NCBI GenBank assembly: GCA_963843685.1 | Contig: CAWJLO010000010.1 | Span: forward strand, 806,001-870,000 | Reading direction: 5' to 3' | Length of the DNA: 64,000 nucleotides | From: DASQHL01 sp963843685 | GTDB lineage: Bacteria > Chloroflexota > Dehalococcoidia > DSTF01 > JACRBR01 | Shown: piece by piece, positions 8,604-17,346 of the stretch | How the letters are laid out: each line of letters begins with the position of its first letter | Position numbering within the stretch: the first letter of the stretch is position 1 | Notes under the pieces: model-generated | Databases searched by the model: none | Told to the model about the DNA's origin: nothing | The model's input: only the letters and a program-made list of their open reading frames with translations | Translations under genes and position numbers: made by a program

Positions 8604-9239
8604 TCAGGCCGCGAACTCACCGTGGCCGTCGGTGACGCGCCAGTCGAGCTCGCCGAGGAGCTGGTCGAGCGTGGCGCCGTCGACGGGGTACTCGGAGAAG
8701 TACATCTGGAGGCCAGGCACGAGGCCCTCGAGCCGGCCGATGACGGTGGCGGCGCCGTCGCGCTTCGTGTTCGGCAGGAGCACCGCGAGCATGTCGCCCA
8801 GGTCACCGGCGAAGTCGGTTTCGCGCAACCAACCCTTGAGGGCAAGACGCGGCGCGTTGAGGCCCTCCGGCGTCGTCGCGGCGATGCGCAGCATCGTGAA
8901 CGGATGGCCGTAGCGACTGGCGCGGGCGATCTCCTCTTCCACGCGAAGGCGGAAGTACCAGTTGGCGTAGAGTCCCGTGTCACGGTCGAAGGTCGGCCTG
9001 CGGCGGTCGGACTGCAGCGCCTTCGTCTGCGCCGCAGAGATGCCGACGATCTCGGCCTGCGCGACCTCGCGCGGCGCCGACACTCCCACGTAGTAGGCCA
9101 TCGACAGGAACGCGGCGACAGCGACCGCCTGGAGCCCGATGCTCAACGCCGTCGCGTCGACGGCGGATGCCGCGGCGACGGCCGCGGTGCCCGCGACGAA
9201 CGCGGGGACGAGCAAGAGTAACGTGCTTCGGTTGAACAT
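8604..9239 (-). CDS. Membrane protein with degenerate GGDEF-like domain
   Basis: A 211-residue protein. Residues ~7-55 form two hydrophobic helices, then a linker leads to FDRDTGLYANWYFRLRVEEE, the usual start of a GGDEF diguanylate cyclase domain, with ASRYGHPFTMLRI. The signature region reads AGDLGDMLAVLLPNT, where catalytically active enzymes have GGDEF, so it probably does not make c-di-GMP; it may bind nucleotide or serve as a scaffold. The ATG overlaps the stop of the upstream pilin-like gene (ATGA), so the two are translationally coupled. Confidence 0.7.
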   Translation of the reverse strand: MFNRSTLLLLVPAFVAGTAAVAAASAVDATALSIGLQAVAVAAFLSMAYYVGVSAPREVAQAEIVGISAAQTKALQSDRRRPTFDRDTGLYANWYFRLRVEEEIARASRYGHPFTMLRIAATTPEGLNAPRLALKGWLRETDFAGDLGDMLAVLLPNTKRDGAATVIGRLEGLVPGLQMYFSEYPVDGATLDQLLGELDWRVTDGHGEFAA

Positions 9240-9742
9240 CAGTTGCCACCTCCGGCGGAGCTCAGGCAGATCAAGGGCTTGCCAGCGAGCGCGGGCGGCG
9301 TCTCGGCCGGGCAGGTATCGGGATCGGGGCTGGCGTCCGCGGCGGCGAAGAGCGTGTAGCTCTGGCCGTCGGAGCGGTACCAGTACGGCGTCGTGCCGTC
9401 GGTCACGGGAAGGTCCTTCGAGACGGTCGTCAGCAGGCAGCCGGCGTCGAACGCGAGCTGGCAGAGCGTCGCGAAGTACTGCTGGGTGGTGGGGTAGGTC
9501 GCGTTGCGCGACTTGTACGTCGCCAGGACGTCAGCGATGGTCGCCAGGTCCGCCGCGCGCGCCGCATCGGCCGGCGATTCCGTCGCGGCGGTCGGGACGG
9601 CGGCCGCGGTTGGAGCGGCAACCTGTGGCTGGCTGCCGCCGTCGGGCGTGGTCGCCTGCGCGAGCGCGAGCGAGACGATCGTCACGGCGATGAGTACGCC
9701 GAGCGGCAGCAGGTAGCGCGGGTTGCGCAGCGAGTTGTTCAC
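9239..9742 (-). CDS. Membrane-anchored pseudopilin-like protein
   Basis: A 167-residue protein from GTG 9742, with GAGG 8 nt upstream. Residues ~8-28 form one transmembrane helix, followed by a Pro/Ala/Thr linker and a periplasmic-type domain with DLATIADVLATYKSRNATYP, a pattern typical of the C-terminal part of type II secretion pseudopilins (GspG-like). The cleavable GFTLxE prepilin motif is absent. Four cysteines may form disulfides. No pilus genes are nearby. Pilin relationship is inferred from pattern only. Confidence 0.6.
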   Translation of the reverse strand: MNNSLRNPRYLLPLGVLIAVTIVSLALAQATTPDGGSQPQVAAPTAAAVPTAATESPADAARAADLATIADVLATYKSRNATYPTTQQYFATLCQLAFDAGCLLTTVSKDLPVTDGTTPYWYRSDGQSYTLFAAADASPDPDTCPAETPPALAGKPLICLSSAGGGN

Positions 9743-9810
9743 GTCTGAAACCTCACGTATGTATCGTCTTCGAGCCACCGCGGGTGAACGGGCGGCCCGA
9801 GAAGTAGGAA

Positions 9811-9873
9811 GTCTCCTTAGGGAGACGGACCATTTCGCCTCCCGTATCGCCAAGTCTCCCCACGCCGTAGACT
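9811..9873 (+). promoter_or_regulatory. Upstream region of the ThDP-enzyme gene: inverted repeat and -10 box
   Basis: GTCTCC-TTAG-GGAGAC (9811-9826) is a perfect short inverted repeat, and GTCTCC recurs just downstream (from 9854). TAGACT (9868-9873) could be the -10 box for the gene at 9935; no good -35 is seen. The repeat sits between divergent genes and might be an operator for either. Confidence 0.3.
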
Positions 9874-9934
9874 CAGATCCGTACTGAGACGCACATCGAA
9901 CGGGGACAAGCGCCCCGCCCGGGAGGAGCACGCC

Positions 9935-11584
9935 ATGGCGCAGATCGACGGCGGCGACCTCGTCGCACGCATGCTGAAGGGCGAGGGGATCGACACGATC
10001 TTCACGCTCAGCGGCGGCCACATCCAGAACATCTACGACGGCTGCATCGACGAGGGCATCCGCGTCATCGATACGCGCCACGAACAGGTGGCCGGACATG
10101 CAGCCGAGGGGTACAGCCGCCTGACGCGCAAGTGCGGGGTGGCCGTGGTCACGGCGGGACCGGGCGTAACGGATACGGTGACGGCCGTCGCGACGGCGTA
10201 CCAGAACGCCAGCCCGATGCTCGTCATCGGAGGCGCGGCGCCGCTGGGGACGTCGCTGATGGGAGCGCTGCAGGAGATCCCGGGGACAGTCGAGATGATG
10301 CGGCCGATCACGAAGTGGGCGGCGACGATCCCGTTCACGCGACGCATCCCGGACTACCTCGCGCAGGCGTTCCGCGTCGCGCTCACCGGCCGCTACGGGC
10401 CCGTGTTCCTGGAGATCCCGTCGGACGTGCTGTTCGGCCGCATGGAGGAGAGCGACGTGCGCTTGCCGAGCGGCTACCGCACGGAAGGGCGCACGAACGG
10501 GGACCCGGCGCTGATCAAGCAGGCGGCGGAGCTGCTGGCGAACGCGGAGCGGCCGGCGGTGATGGGCGGCACGGGTGTGTATTGGGCGGATGCCGGCGGC
10601 GCGCTGCAGGAGCTGGCCGAGAAGGCGCAGGCGCCGATCTACCTCAACGATATGGGGCGCGGCATGGTGTCGCAGGACCACCCGCAGTTCATGAGCCGGA
10701 CGCGTCGGACGGCGTTCGGGGAGGGGGACGTGATCCTCTTCGCGGGGACGATGATGGACTTCCGGCTGCGCTACGGCCAGAGCATCAACAAGGAAGCGAA
10801 GGTGATCGCGCTGGACATCGACCCGAACGAACTGGGCCGAAACCGGGGGATCGACGTCGGCATCGAGGGCGATCCGCGCAGCGCTCTGCAGCAGATCACG
10901 GCGGAGCTGTCCGGGAAGACGATGCGCCACGACGAGTGGCTGTCGAAGCTGCGCGACGGCGAGACGAAGGTCGTGGAGCTGCGCCAGCGCTGGCTGCACT
11001 CCGAGAACACGCCGATCCACCCGCTGAGGCTCTGCAACGAGATGGCGAAGTTCGTCGACGACGAGACGGTGGTGGTCGGAGACGGCGGCGACATCGTGGC
11101 GACGGCGTCGCAGGTGCTGCCGGTGAGCCACCCGGGGCAGTTCATGGGGCCGGGACCGTTGGGGACACTGGGTGTCGGCACGGGGTTCTGCATCGCGGCG
11201 AAGTCGGTGCACCCGAAGAAGCGCGTGCTGATGGTGAACGGAGACGGTGCGTTCGGGCTGAACGGGTTCGACTTCGACACGCTCGTGCGGTTCGACATGC
11301 CGGTCGTGTCGGTGGTCGGGAACGACCGCCAGTGGGGCCAGATCCTCGTCGGCCAGGAGAAGATGTACGGCGAGGAGCGCGTCGTGGCGACACGGCTGGC
11401 GGACAACGCGCGCTACGACAGGGTGGTGGAGGCGCTGGGCGGGCACGGTGAGTTCGTCACCGAACCGGGCGACATCTTCCCGGCGATCGAGCGTGCGTTC
11501 GCATCGGGGAAGCCCGCGTGCGTGAACGTGATCATCGACCAGAAGCCAGAGGGCGTGTCCGGCGGGTACGAGTTCCTTGGATAG
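9935..11584 (+). CDS. Thiamine-diphosphate enzyme, acetolactate synthase / oxalyl-CoA decarboxylase-like
   Basis: A 549-residue protein with the three domains of the ThDP-dependent decarboxylase/synthase family. The catalytic glutamate lies in DTRHEQVAGHAAEGYSR (Glu50), followed by VVTAGPGVTDTVTAVATAY. The central domain has PAVMGGTGVYWADAGG. The cofactor-binding motif is NGDGAFGLNGFDFDTL ending in VVGND, the GDG...N Mg-ThDP signature. A GGAGG site precedes the ATG. Close relatives include acetolactate synthase, oxalyl-CoA decarboxylase and 2-hydroxyacyl-CoA lyase. Nearby CoA-transferases make a CoA-thioester substrate tempting, but they are not in the same operon, so this is inference. Confidence 0.85.
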   Translation: MAQIDGGDLVARMLKGEGIDTIFTLSGGHIQNIYDGCIDEGIRVIDTRHEQVAGHAAEGYSRLTRKCGVAVVTAGPGVTDTVTAVATAYQNASPMLVIGGAAPLGTSLMGALQEIPGTVEMMRPITKWAATIPFTRRIPDYLAQAFRVALTGRYGPVFLEIPSDVLFGRMEESDVRLPSGYRTEGRTNGDPALIKQAAELLANAERPAVMGGTGVYWADAGGALQELAEKAQAPIYLNDMGRGMVSQDHPQFMSRTRRTAFGEGDVILFAGTMMDFRLRYGQSINKEAKVIALDIDPNELGRNRGIDVGIEGDPRSALQQITAELSGKTMRHDEWLSKLRDGETKVVELRQRWLHSENTPIHPLRLCNEMAKFVDDETVVVGDGGDIVATASQVLPVSHPGQFMGPGPLGTLGVGTGFCIAAKSVHPKKRVLMVNGDGAFGLNGFDFDTLVRFDMPVVSVVGNDRQWGQILVGQEKMYGEERVVATRLADNARYDRVVEALGGHGEFVTEPGDIFPAIERAFASGKPACVNVIIDQKPEGVSGGYEFLG

Positions 11585-12491
11585 CGGTCGCGAGGCGGCA
11601 CCACACAACGGCAGAACGCGCCGGTTGATCCGGGCGCTGGGGCTGGCGCCGCTCCTCGTCGTGATCGCGCTGTTCGCGGCGGCGAAGTGCTACCCGCCGG
11701 GGACGAACGTCGTCGTCTTCATCCAGGGCATCTACACGACGTATGACGCGAGTGGCACGCAGACGTCGCTGATCGAAGCGCACCGGTTCGACACGCTGAA
11801 GGCGGCGTTCGAAGCGAAGGGCTACGCGAAGTCCTCGTTGCTGGACTTCAGCTACGCGGGGGGCACGGTCAGCGCAAGCGGGCAGTGGCAGCCGAAGCCG
11901 TACACGTGCGATCAGACGGACCGGGTGCCGAACGTGAACCTGGCGCCGCTGGAGCAGATGCTGAAGGACTATCGAGGGAAGCACCCGAACGTGCACTTCA
12001 CGCTCGTGGGCCACAGCCTCGGCGGCTACCTGGCGTTCCTCGAAGGGGCGCGAGAGGCCGCGCGGCCGGACAATGCCAGGCTCGGGGTGGATGTCGTCGT
12101 GACATTCGACGCGCCGCTGAAGGGAATCTCCGCCGACAAGAAGACGATCATCGACCTGCTGCCGTGCGACAAGACGTACCAGGCAGGGGCAGACCTCGTC
12201 GAGCAGCGCCTGGACCCCGGGACGGCGCAGACGCGGCGCGACCAGACGGCACTGATGGTGCAGCGGGGCATGAGGCTGGCGACGCTGGGGAATACGTTCG
12301 ACTGTTTGTACAACACCGCGCACTGCGTCGGCGGATCGTGGGTGGACGACAGCGACACGCAGTTCCTCTTTGGGCAGGCGTCGGTCGCCACGGACTACAA
12401 GGTCGATGCAACGGCGTTCGCCAGCCACGACGCGCTGCTCGGCGACGCGGCCGCGGTGCATGACGCCGTGACGTTCGTCGGGGCGCCGTAA
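11577..12491 (+). CDS. Membrane-anchored or exported alpha/beta hydrolase (lipase-like)
   Basis: A 304-residue protein. TTG 11577 overlaps the end of the ThDP gene by 8 nt; TTG 11625 is an alternative and the start is uncertain. A hydrophobic helix at ~20-36 serves as signal or anchor. The nucleophile elbow is FTLVGHSLGGYLAF with Ser147, and VVVTFDAPLKG suits the Asp region of the triad. Four or more cysteines in the mature part suggest disulfides outside the cytoplasm. Likely an esterase or lipase; substrate unknown. Confidence 0.75.
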   Translation: MDSGREAAPHNGRTRRLIRALGLAPLLVVIALFAAAKCYPPGTNVVVFIQGIYTTYDASGTQTSLIEAHRFDTLKAAFEAKGYAKSSLLDFSYAGGTVSASGQWQPKPYTCDQTDRVPNVNLAPLEQMLKDYRGKHPNVHFTLVGHSLGGYLAFLEGAREAARPDNARLGVDVVVTFDAPLKGISADKKTIIDLLPCDKTYQAGADLVEQRLDPGTAQTRRDQTALMVQRGMRLATLGNTFDCLYNTAHCVGGSWVDDSDTQFLFGQASVATDYKVDATAFASHDALLGDAAAVHDAVTFVGAP

Positions 12492-12510
12492 CTCTCAAGC
12501 AGAGAAGGTT

Positions 12511-13353
12511 TCAGGCGGCGCGCTGCTCCCCATCGAGCAGCACGGGCGCCGCGGGCTCCATCGCGGCAGGCACCTGCCTGGTGTGGGGACGGGCCGCGGG
12601 CCGTCGATCGCGCGCGTGCGCCACACCGAGCCGCGCGAGGAGGGCGTACGCTCCGGCGCCCCACGCCACGCCGGCGGCGGCTCCGAGGACGTAGTGTTCG
12701 CCGGTGTAGACGACGGACCAGGCCATCAGCAACGTCCAGACGGCAAGCAGCGCGCCAAGCAGGCGGAAGCGGCGGTCGCCGGCGCCCATGAACCAGAGCG
12801 CGTAGATGGCGGGCGCACCGACGTGCAGGCTCGGCGCGGATGCCAGCGGGTTGGTGTCGTCGGCGACGGCGTTACGGCTGAAGTCGGCCACGATCCGGGT
12901 CACGGGGAGGTCCATCCACGGCGGGCGGGTGGGCGCGAGCGCGTAGACGACGTCGGCACTGAAGATCAGAAGCGCGTGGACAGCGAGCAGGCCGAAGAAC
13001 GCGCGCGGGCCCTTCACGGCGAGCACCAGCGCGCAGAGCAGAAGCGGCGCGTAGAAGAGCGACGACCACACGACGAAGGCGAACCCGGAGACCGCGTGAA
13101 ACGGATCCGGTGTCCAGTGCTGGAGCCAGAGCGACGGGATGCCGTGGAACACGGCGTGCTCCCAACCCTCCATGGTGTAGGTCGTGCGGGCGCCGTTATC
13201 GGCCTCGCCCCGGATCAGGCCGTGGAGGATGACGGTGGCGGAGAACGCGGCGTAGCCCACGGCGAAGATGCCGAGCTTGCGAGCGATCGCGGCAGCCGCG
13301 CGGAGACCCTGCGGCAGGGGGCGCTCCCTCTCCAACGTGCCCTCGACATCCAT
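12511..13353 (-). CDS. PAP2-superfamily membrane phosphatase/transferase (inositolphosphotransferase type)
   Basis: A 280-residue protein with about six hydrophobic helices. It shows LAPTRPPWM, then SAPSLHVGAPAIYALW and YTGEHYVLGAAAG, the order found in PAP2_3 (Aur1/Ipt1-like) proteins. The two catalytic histidines are present. The residue after HYVL is Gly where most members have the Asp of the charge relay (HYxxD), so activity may be altered. Expected role is phosphate or phospho-alcohol transfer at the outer membrane face. It is convergent with the lipase-like gene. Confidence 0.75.
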   Translation of the reverse strand: MDVEGTLERERPLPQGLRAAAAIARKLGIFAVGYAAFSATVILHGLIRGEADNGARTTYTMEGWEHAVFHGIPSLWLQHWTPDPFHAVSGFAFVVWSSLFYAPLLLCALVLAVKGPRAFFGLLAVHALLIFSADVVYALAPTRPPWMDLPVTRIVADFSRNAVADDTNPLASAPSLHVGAPAIYALWFMGAGDRRFRLLGALLAVWTLLMAWSVVYTGEHYVLGAAAGVAWGAGAYALLARLGVAHARDRRPAARPHTRQVPAAMEPAAPVLLDGEQRAA

Positions 13354-13541
13354 GCTGAAATAATCGGAGGCGGGCGCTTCGGACGATAGGCTTCAGGGCG
13401 ACTTACCATCACAGGCCGGGGAGGCGCCGCGACCTGGCGCGGAACCGACCGGTGGGCTCGATTTAGCGCTTCGAGAAGACTCGCGCGCTATTTTCTTAGC
13501 ACGAAATCACACGTCTACTTCCCGTCTGAATCGCGGCTCTC

Positions 13542-13547
13542 TATAAT
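13542..13547 (+). promoter_or_regulatory. Consensus -10 box (TATAAT) upstream of mreB
   Basis: A perfect TATAAT lies 75 nt before the mreB start. The -35 region (around 13519) is a weak match. The 268-bp gap 13354-13621 holds nothing else recognisable. Confidence 0.5.
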
Positions 13548-13621
13548 GCCGCACGCTGCGCCAGGGCGGCGCGCGTCCCGAATCACACACGACCGACGTC
13601 TCCGGGCCGAAGGATCGACCG

Positions 13622-14683
13622 TTGATTAACCCGCTGACCGCGCTTCTCGGGCTCTTCTCCCACGATGTCGGGATCGACCTGGGCACGGCGAACACACTCG
13701 TCATGGTGAAGGGCCGGGGCATCGTCATCGACGAGCCGTCGGTGGTGGCGATCGACCGGCAGACGAAGAAGATTCTCGCCATTGGTGCGGAAGCGAAGCG
13801 GATGGTGGGAAGGACGCCCGCCAGCATCGTGGCCGTGCGGCCGTTGAAGGATGGCGTCATCTCGGACTTCGAGGTCACGGAGCGCATGCTCCAGTACTTC
13901 ATCCGGGCGGTCCACGAGCGCTTCGGTTTCGGGGTGCCGCGGCCACGGGTGGTGGTGGGTATCCCCAGCGGCGTCACGGAGGTGGAGAAGCGGGCGGTGC
14001 ACGATGCGGCGCTCAACGCGGGCGCCCGGGCAGCCTTCCTTGTGGAGGAGCCGATGGCGGCGGCGATCGGCGCGGGCCTGCCGATCATGGAGCCCAACGG
14101 CTGCATGATCGTCGACATCGGCGGCGGGACGACAGAGGTCGCCGTGATCGCGCTCGGGGGTGTCGTCGTCAGCACGTCGATCCGCACCGCCGGCGACGAG
14201 ATGGACCAGGAGATCATGGCCTACGCGCGGCAGGTGCACAACATGCTGATCGGCGAGCGGACGGCCGAGGAGATCAAGATGGAGGCGGGGTCGGCGTTTC
14301 CGATGGAAGAAGAGGGGACCGTGGAGCTGCGCGGGCGCGACCTGGCGACGGGACTTCCCAAGTCGGTGGAGGTCAGCACCGTCGAGATCCGCGACGCGCT
14401 CTCCGGCAGCATCAACGCCGTCATCGACGCTGTGCGATCGACGATTGAAGTGACGCCGCCGGAGCTGGTGGCGGACCTGATGTACCGGGGCATTGCGCTG
14501 GCGGGCGGCGGTGCGATGCTGCGCGGCCTGGACCGGCGGCTCGCGCAGGAGACGCGCTTTCCGGTGTACGTGGCGGAGGATCCGCTGCTGTGCGTCGTGA
14601 AGGGCACCGGCGAGGTGCTTGAAGAAGCGAAGATGCTCCAGAAGGTGCAGTCCGCCCTTGCTGCGCGGAAGCCCCCGCGCTAA
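13622..14683 (+). CDS. mreB: Rod shape-determining actin homologue MreB
   Basis: A 353-residue actin-fold ATPase that organises cell-wall synthesis in elongating cells. TTG 13622 follows GAAGGA with 7-nt spacing. Signature regions: DVGIDLGTANTLV (phosphate 1), VVVGIPSGVTEVEKRA, MIVDIGGGTTEVAVIALGG (phosphate 2) and GIALAGGGAMLRGL (adenosine motif). Length is normal. mreC and mreD, which usually follow, are absent; the next gene is recJ on the other strand. Confidence 0.95.
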   Translation: MINPLTALLGLFSHDVGIDLGTANTLVMVKGRGIVIDEPSVVAIDRQTKKILAIGAEAKRMVGRTPASIVAVRPLKDGVISDFEVTERMLQYFIRAVHERFGFGVPRPRVVVGIPSGVTEVEKRAVHDAALNAGARAAFLVEEPMAAAIGAGLPIMEPNGCMIVDIGGGTTEVAVIALGGVVVSTSIRTAGDEMDQEIMAYARQVHNMLIGERTAEEIKMEAGSAFPMEEEGTVELRGRDLATGLPKSVEVSTVEIRDALSGSINAVIDAVRSTIEVTPPELVADLMYRGIALAGGGAMLRGLDRRLAQETRFPVYVAEDPLLCVVKGTGEVLEEAKMLQKVQSALAARKPPR

Positions 14684-14695
14684 GCCCTCCCTCGA

Positions 14696-16432
14696 TCAGG
14701 GCTGTCCGGCGTCGAGTACGGGCGAAGCCGGCCGCATATCTTCGATGCGGAGCTCCGCGGGGGCGTCGGGGCCGGCCGTCGCACCGACGCAGTAGACCAC
14801 GTCGACACGATCGCCCGGGACGGCAGCGAAATCGCCCATATCGAACGCGATGGCGGGCCAGGTGACCTTGCCGTCGCGCAGGCGCAGCTTCAAGTGGCGG
14901 TCGCCGCTCCCGACGACGCGCGCATCGACGACGGTCACGTCGCGCGCCAGGAACGCCGGCTCCGGGTTGCCGATGCCGAACGGGCCGATGCGGTTGAGCC
15001 AGCGGAGCTCGTCGCCGCGAAGCTGGCGCAGCGGCATGTTGCAGTCGATCTCGAGCACCGGCGCGAGATCGCGCCCCGCCAGTTCGCGCTCGGCTTCAGC
15101 GACGAGGCAGGTGCGCACCTCCTCGATGCGCGACGTCTCCGCCGTGAAGCCGGCGGCGGCGCGGTGGCCGCCGAAACGGACGAAGAGGTCGGCGTGGGCG
15201 CGGAGCGCGTCGGTGATGTGAAACTCGTCGATGCTGCGGCAGCTCGCGCGGCAGCTCGTCTCGCCCAGCTCGTAGACGACGGCGGGGCGGCCGTAGAGCG
15301 TGACGAGCTTCGAGGCGATGAGACCGACGATGCCGGACGAGAAGTCGGCGTGGCCGAGCATGATCAACGGCGGAAGATCGCCTTCCTCGACCATCGATGC
15401 CGCGAGATCGACGGCCTGCGCCGTCCGGTCCTGGCGCTCGCGATTCAGCGTGTCGAGCTGCGACGCCAGATCATGGGCGCGTTCGTCGTCCCGCGTCATG
15501 AGCAGCTCGAGCGCGAGGCGGGCGTGGGCGATGCGACCGGCGGCGTTGAGGCGCGGACCGAGCCGGTAGCCGACGTCTTCGGCGGTGACCACGGCGGGGT
15601 CGACGCGCGAGACCTGCATGAGCGCGCGGAGTCCCGGCCGCGAGGTGCGCGCGAGCACGGGCAGGCCCGCACGGACCAGCCGGCGGTTCTCGTCGACCAG
15701 CGGCGCCATGTCGCAGATCGTGCCGAGCGCGGCGACGTCGAGATATGCGCTCGCATCGAACGGCCGGCCGGCAGCGGCGTGCAGGGCGGACGCCAGGTGG
15801 AACGCGAGGCCGGCGGTCGCCAACTCCAGCAGCCCGCCGGGTGTCGCTCCGGGCAGGCGCGGGTTGACCAGCGCGGTCGCGTCCGGAACGACGGGCGGCA
15901 CGGTGTGGTGGTCGAGGATGATGACGTCCATGCCGAGTCCGCGCGCGCGGGCGACCTCCGCAACGGAGCTGGTACCGCAGTCCGCCGTCACGAGCACGGT
16001 CGCGCCCTCGGCGTGCAGGCGCTCGATGGCGGGGACGTTCAGCCCGTAGCCCTCGCTGAAGCGGTCTGGGATGTATGGCACCGGCCGGGCGCCGAGCGAC
16101 GCCAGCGCTTCGGTGATCTGCGCAGCCGACGTGACGCCGTCGACGTCGAAGTCACCGTACACGGCGACGCGCTCGCCGTCGCGGGTGGCATCCAGCAGCC
16201 GGCGCACGGCGACGTCGAGCGCGGGCAGGGTGTATGGATCGGGCTGCGGACCGGCCGGGGCGAGGAACGCCTGCGCGTGAGTTGCATCGGTGACGCCGCG
16301 GAGGGCGAGCAGGCGTCCGGCGAGCTCCGGCCAATCGCCGGCGGGGATCACGTCCGGGCGAGGACGGCCGCGCCAGCGCCGACGGCGAGCGCCGGCTACG
16401 TCGGACGTCTCCTGGGCAGCGGGGAGCGTCAT
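14696..16432 (-). CDS. recJ: Single-stranded-DNA exonuclease RecJ
   Basis: A 578-residue 5'-3' ssDNA exonuclease used in recombination and mismatch repair. The DHH-phosphoesterase motifs are AVYGDFDVDGVTS, VTADCGTSS and DVIILDHHTVP; the DHHA1 half has FVRFGGHRAAAGFT, and an OB-fold follows. ATG 16432 is chosen over upstream starts because a -10 box sits only 7 nt before it, leaving no leader for an earlier start. Length fits the family. Confidence 0.93.
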   Translation of the reverse strand: MTLPAAQETSDVAGARRRRWRGRPRPDVIPAGDWPELAGRLLALRGVTDATHAQAFLAPAGPQPDPYTLPALDVAVRRLLDATRDGERVAVYGDFDVDGVTSAAQITEALASLGARPVPYIPDRFSEGYGLNVPAIERLHAEGATVLVTADCGTSSVAEVARARGLGMDVIILDHHTVPPVVPDATALVNPRLPGATPGGLLELATAGLAFHLASALHAAAGRPFDASAYLDVAALGTICDMAPLVDENRRLVRAGLPVLARTSRPGLRALMQVSRVDPAVVTAEDVGYRLGPRLNAAGRIAHARLALELLMTRDDERAHDLASQLDTLNRERQDRTAQAVDLAASMVEEGDLPPLIMLGHADFSSGIVGLIASKLVTLYGRPAVVYELGETSCRASCRSIDEFHITDALRAHADLFVRFGGHRAAAGFTAETSRIEEVRTCLVAEAERELAGRDLAPVLEIDCNMPLRQLRGDELRWLNRIGPFGIGNPEPAFLARDVTVVDARVVGSGDRHLKLRLRDGKVTWPAIAFDMGDFAAVPGDRVDVVYCVGATAGPDAPAELRIEDMRPASPVLDAGQP

Positions 16433-16439
16433 CCGGCCG

Positions 16440-16469
16440 AGTGTACCAGCACAACGCGGACGGCGTCGA
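16440..16469 (-). promoter_or_regulatory. Promoter for a probable leaderless recJ transcript
   Basis: On the minus strand TCGACG (16469-16464) and TACACT (16445-16440) are 18 bp apart. TACACT ends 7 nt before the recJ ATG, placing the transcript start at or next to the start codon, and there is no Shine-Dalgarno sequence. Confidence 0.5.
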
Positions 16470-16481
16470 TCTCGCCGGGCG

Positions 16482-17270
16482 TTATGTCGGCCCCCGGCCG
16501 GCACCGACGTTGCGCCCTTCACCGAAGAACCAGCGTCGTTTCGGCGACGGCGCGAGCCTCAGCCCGAACTTCGTCGTGGCGACCTCGCGCACGAACGCCG
16601 CAGCATCTTCCGGCGAGTCGGTGACGCGGATGATGCCGAGGTCTTTCTCATCGATGGCGCCGTTCGTCAGCAGCGGGTCGTGGAGGAGATCGATGAGCGG
16701 CCGCCAGTAGTCGGAGCCGACGAGGACGATCGGGAAGCCGTTGATCTTCGCGGTCTGGATCAGCGTCGCCGCCTCGAACGTCTCATCGAGCGTGCCGAAA
16801 CCGCCTGGCAGCGCGATGAAGGCGTAGGAGTACTTGACCAGCATGACTTTGCGGACGAAGAAATGTCGGAAGCTCACCATGACGTCGAGATACGCGTTCG
16901 GCTGTTGTTCGCGAGGCAGCTCGATGTTGCAGCCGATGGACTGCCCGCCTGCGTCGCGCGCGCCGCGGTTGGCCGCTTCCATCACGCCGGGCCCGCCGCC
17001 GGTCATGACGGTGAAGCCTGCCTCCGCGAGGCGGCTCCCCACCTCGCGCGCGAGACGATAGTAGCGGTGATCCTCCGGGAAGCGGGCGGAGCCAAATACG
17101 GTGACGCAGGGTCCGACGAAGTGGAGCGCCCTGAACCCATGCATGAGCTCGAGGAAGACCTTGATGGCGCGCCACAGCTCGAAGGCGCGGCCGCGCGGGC
17201 CATCCAGAAACTCCAGCTCCGGGGGGCGAGGGCTCCGGGCGTCGTCGTCTCGCGGCTGTGCGTCCTGCAT
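16482..17270 (-). CDS. LOG-family protein (predicted nucleoside-monophosphate phosphoribohydrolase)
   Basis: A 262-residue Rossmann-fold protein from ATG 17270 with GGAG 9 nt upstream. It carries the family motifs TGGGPGVMEAANRGA and ALPGGFGTLDETFE (the PGGxGTxxE active-site motif). Homologues hydrolyse nucleoside 5'-monophosphates such as cytokinin riboside phosphates to base and ribose phosphate. The N-terminal ~40 residues are not conserved. The bacterial role is unclear. Confidence 0.85.
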   Translation of the reverse strand: MQDAQPRDDDARSPRPPELEFLDGPRGRAFELWRAIKVFLELMHGFRALHFVGPCVTVFGSARFPEDHRYYRLAREVGSRLAEAGFTVMTGGGPGVMEAANRGARDAGGQSIGCNIELPREQQPNAYLDVMVSFRHFFVRKVMLVKYSYAFIALPGGFGTLDETFEAATLIQTAKINGFPIVLVGSDYWRPLIDLLHDPLLTNGAIDEKDLGIIRVTDSPEDAAAFVREVATTKFGLRLAPSPKRRWFFGEGRNVGAGRGPT

Positions 17271-17295
17271 GGTGTCGTGCTCCGCGCATGCGTAC

Positions 17296-17321
17296 GGAAG
17301 GCGCGGTGCGCCGCGCCTTCC
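17296..17321. terminator. Hairpin between the MFS and LOG-family genes
   Basis: GGAAGGCGCGG (17296-17306) pairs perfectly with CCGCGCCTTCC (17311-17321) around TGCG. It follows the leftward MFS gene (stop 17347) and precedes the LOG gene. No T-run is present, so termination is inferred from the stem. Confidence 0.55.
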
Positions 17322-17346
17322 GCTTACTGTACGCGACGACGACCGA

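Noticed and set aside
9239..11608. 789-residue minus-strand frame covering the ThDP enzyme
   Set aside because: Only its end is real (the pilin-like protein from GTG 9742). The rest is the antisense of the ThDP gene.
14894..16624. 576-residue plus-strand frame opposite recJ
   Set aside because: Low-complexity Arg/Ala/Gly/Asp composition, no start signal, and recJ on the other strand is certain.
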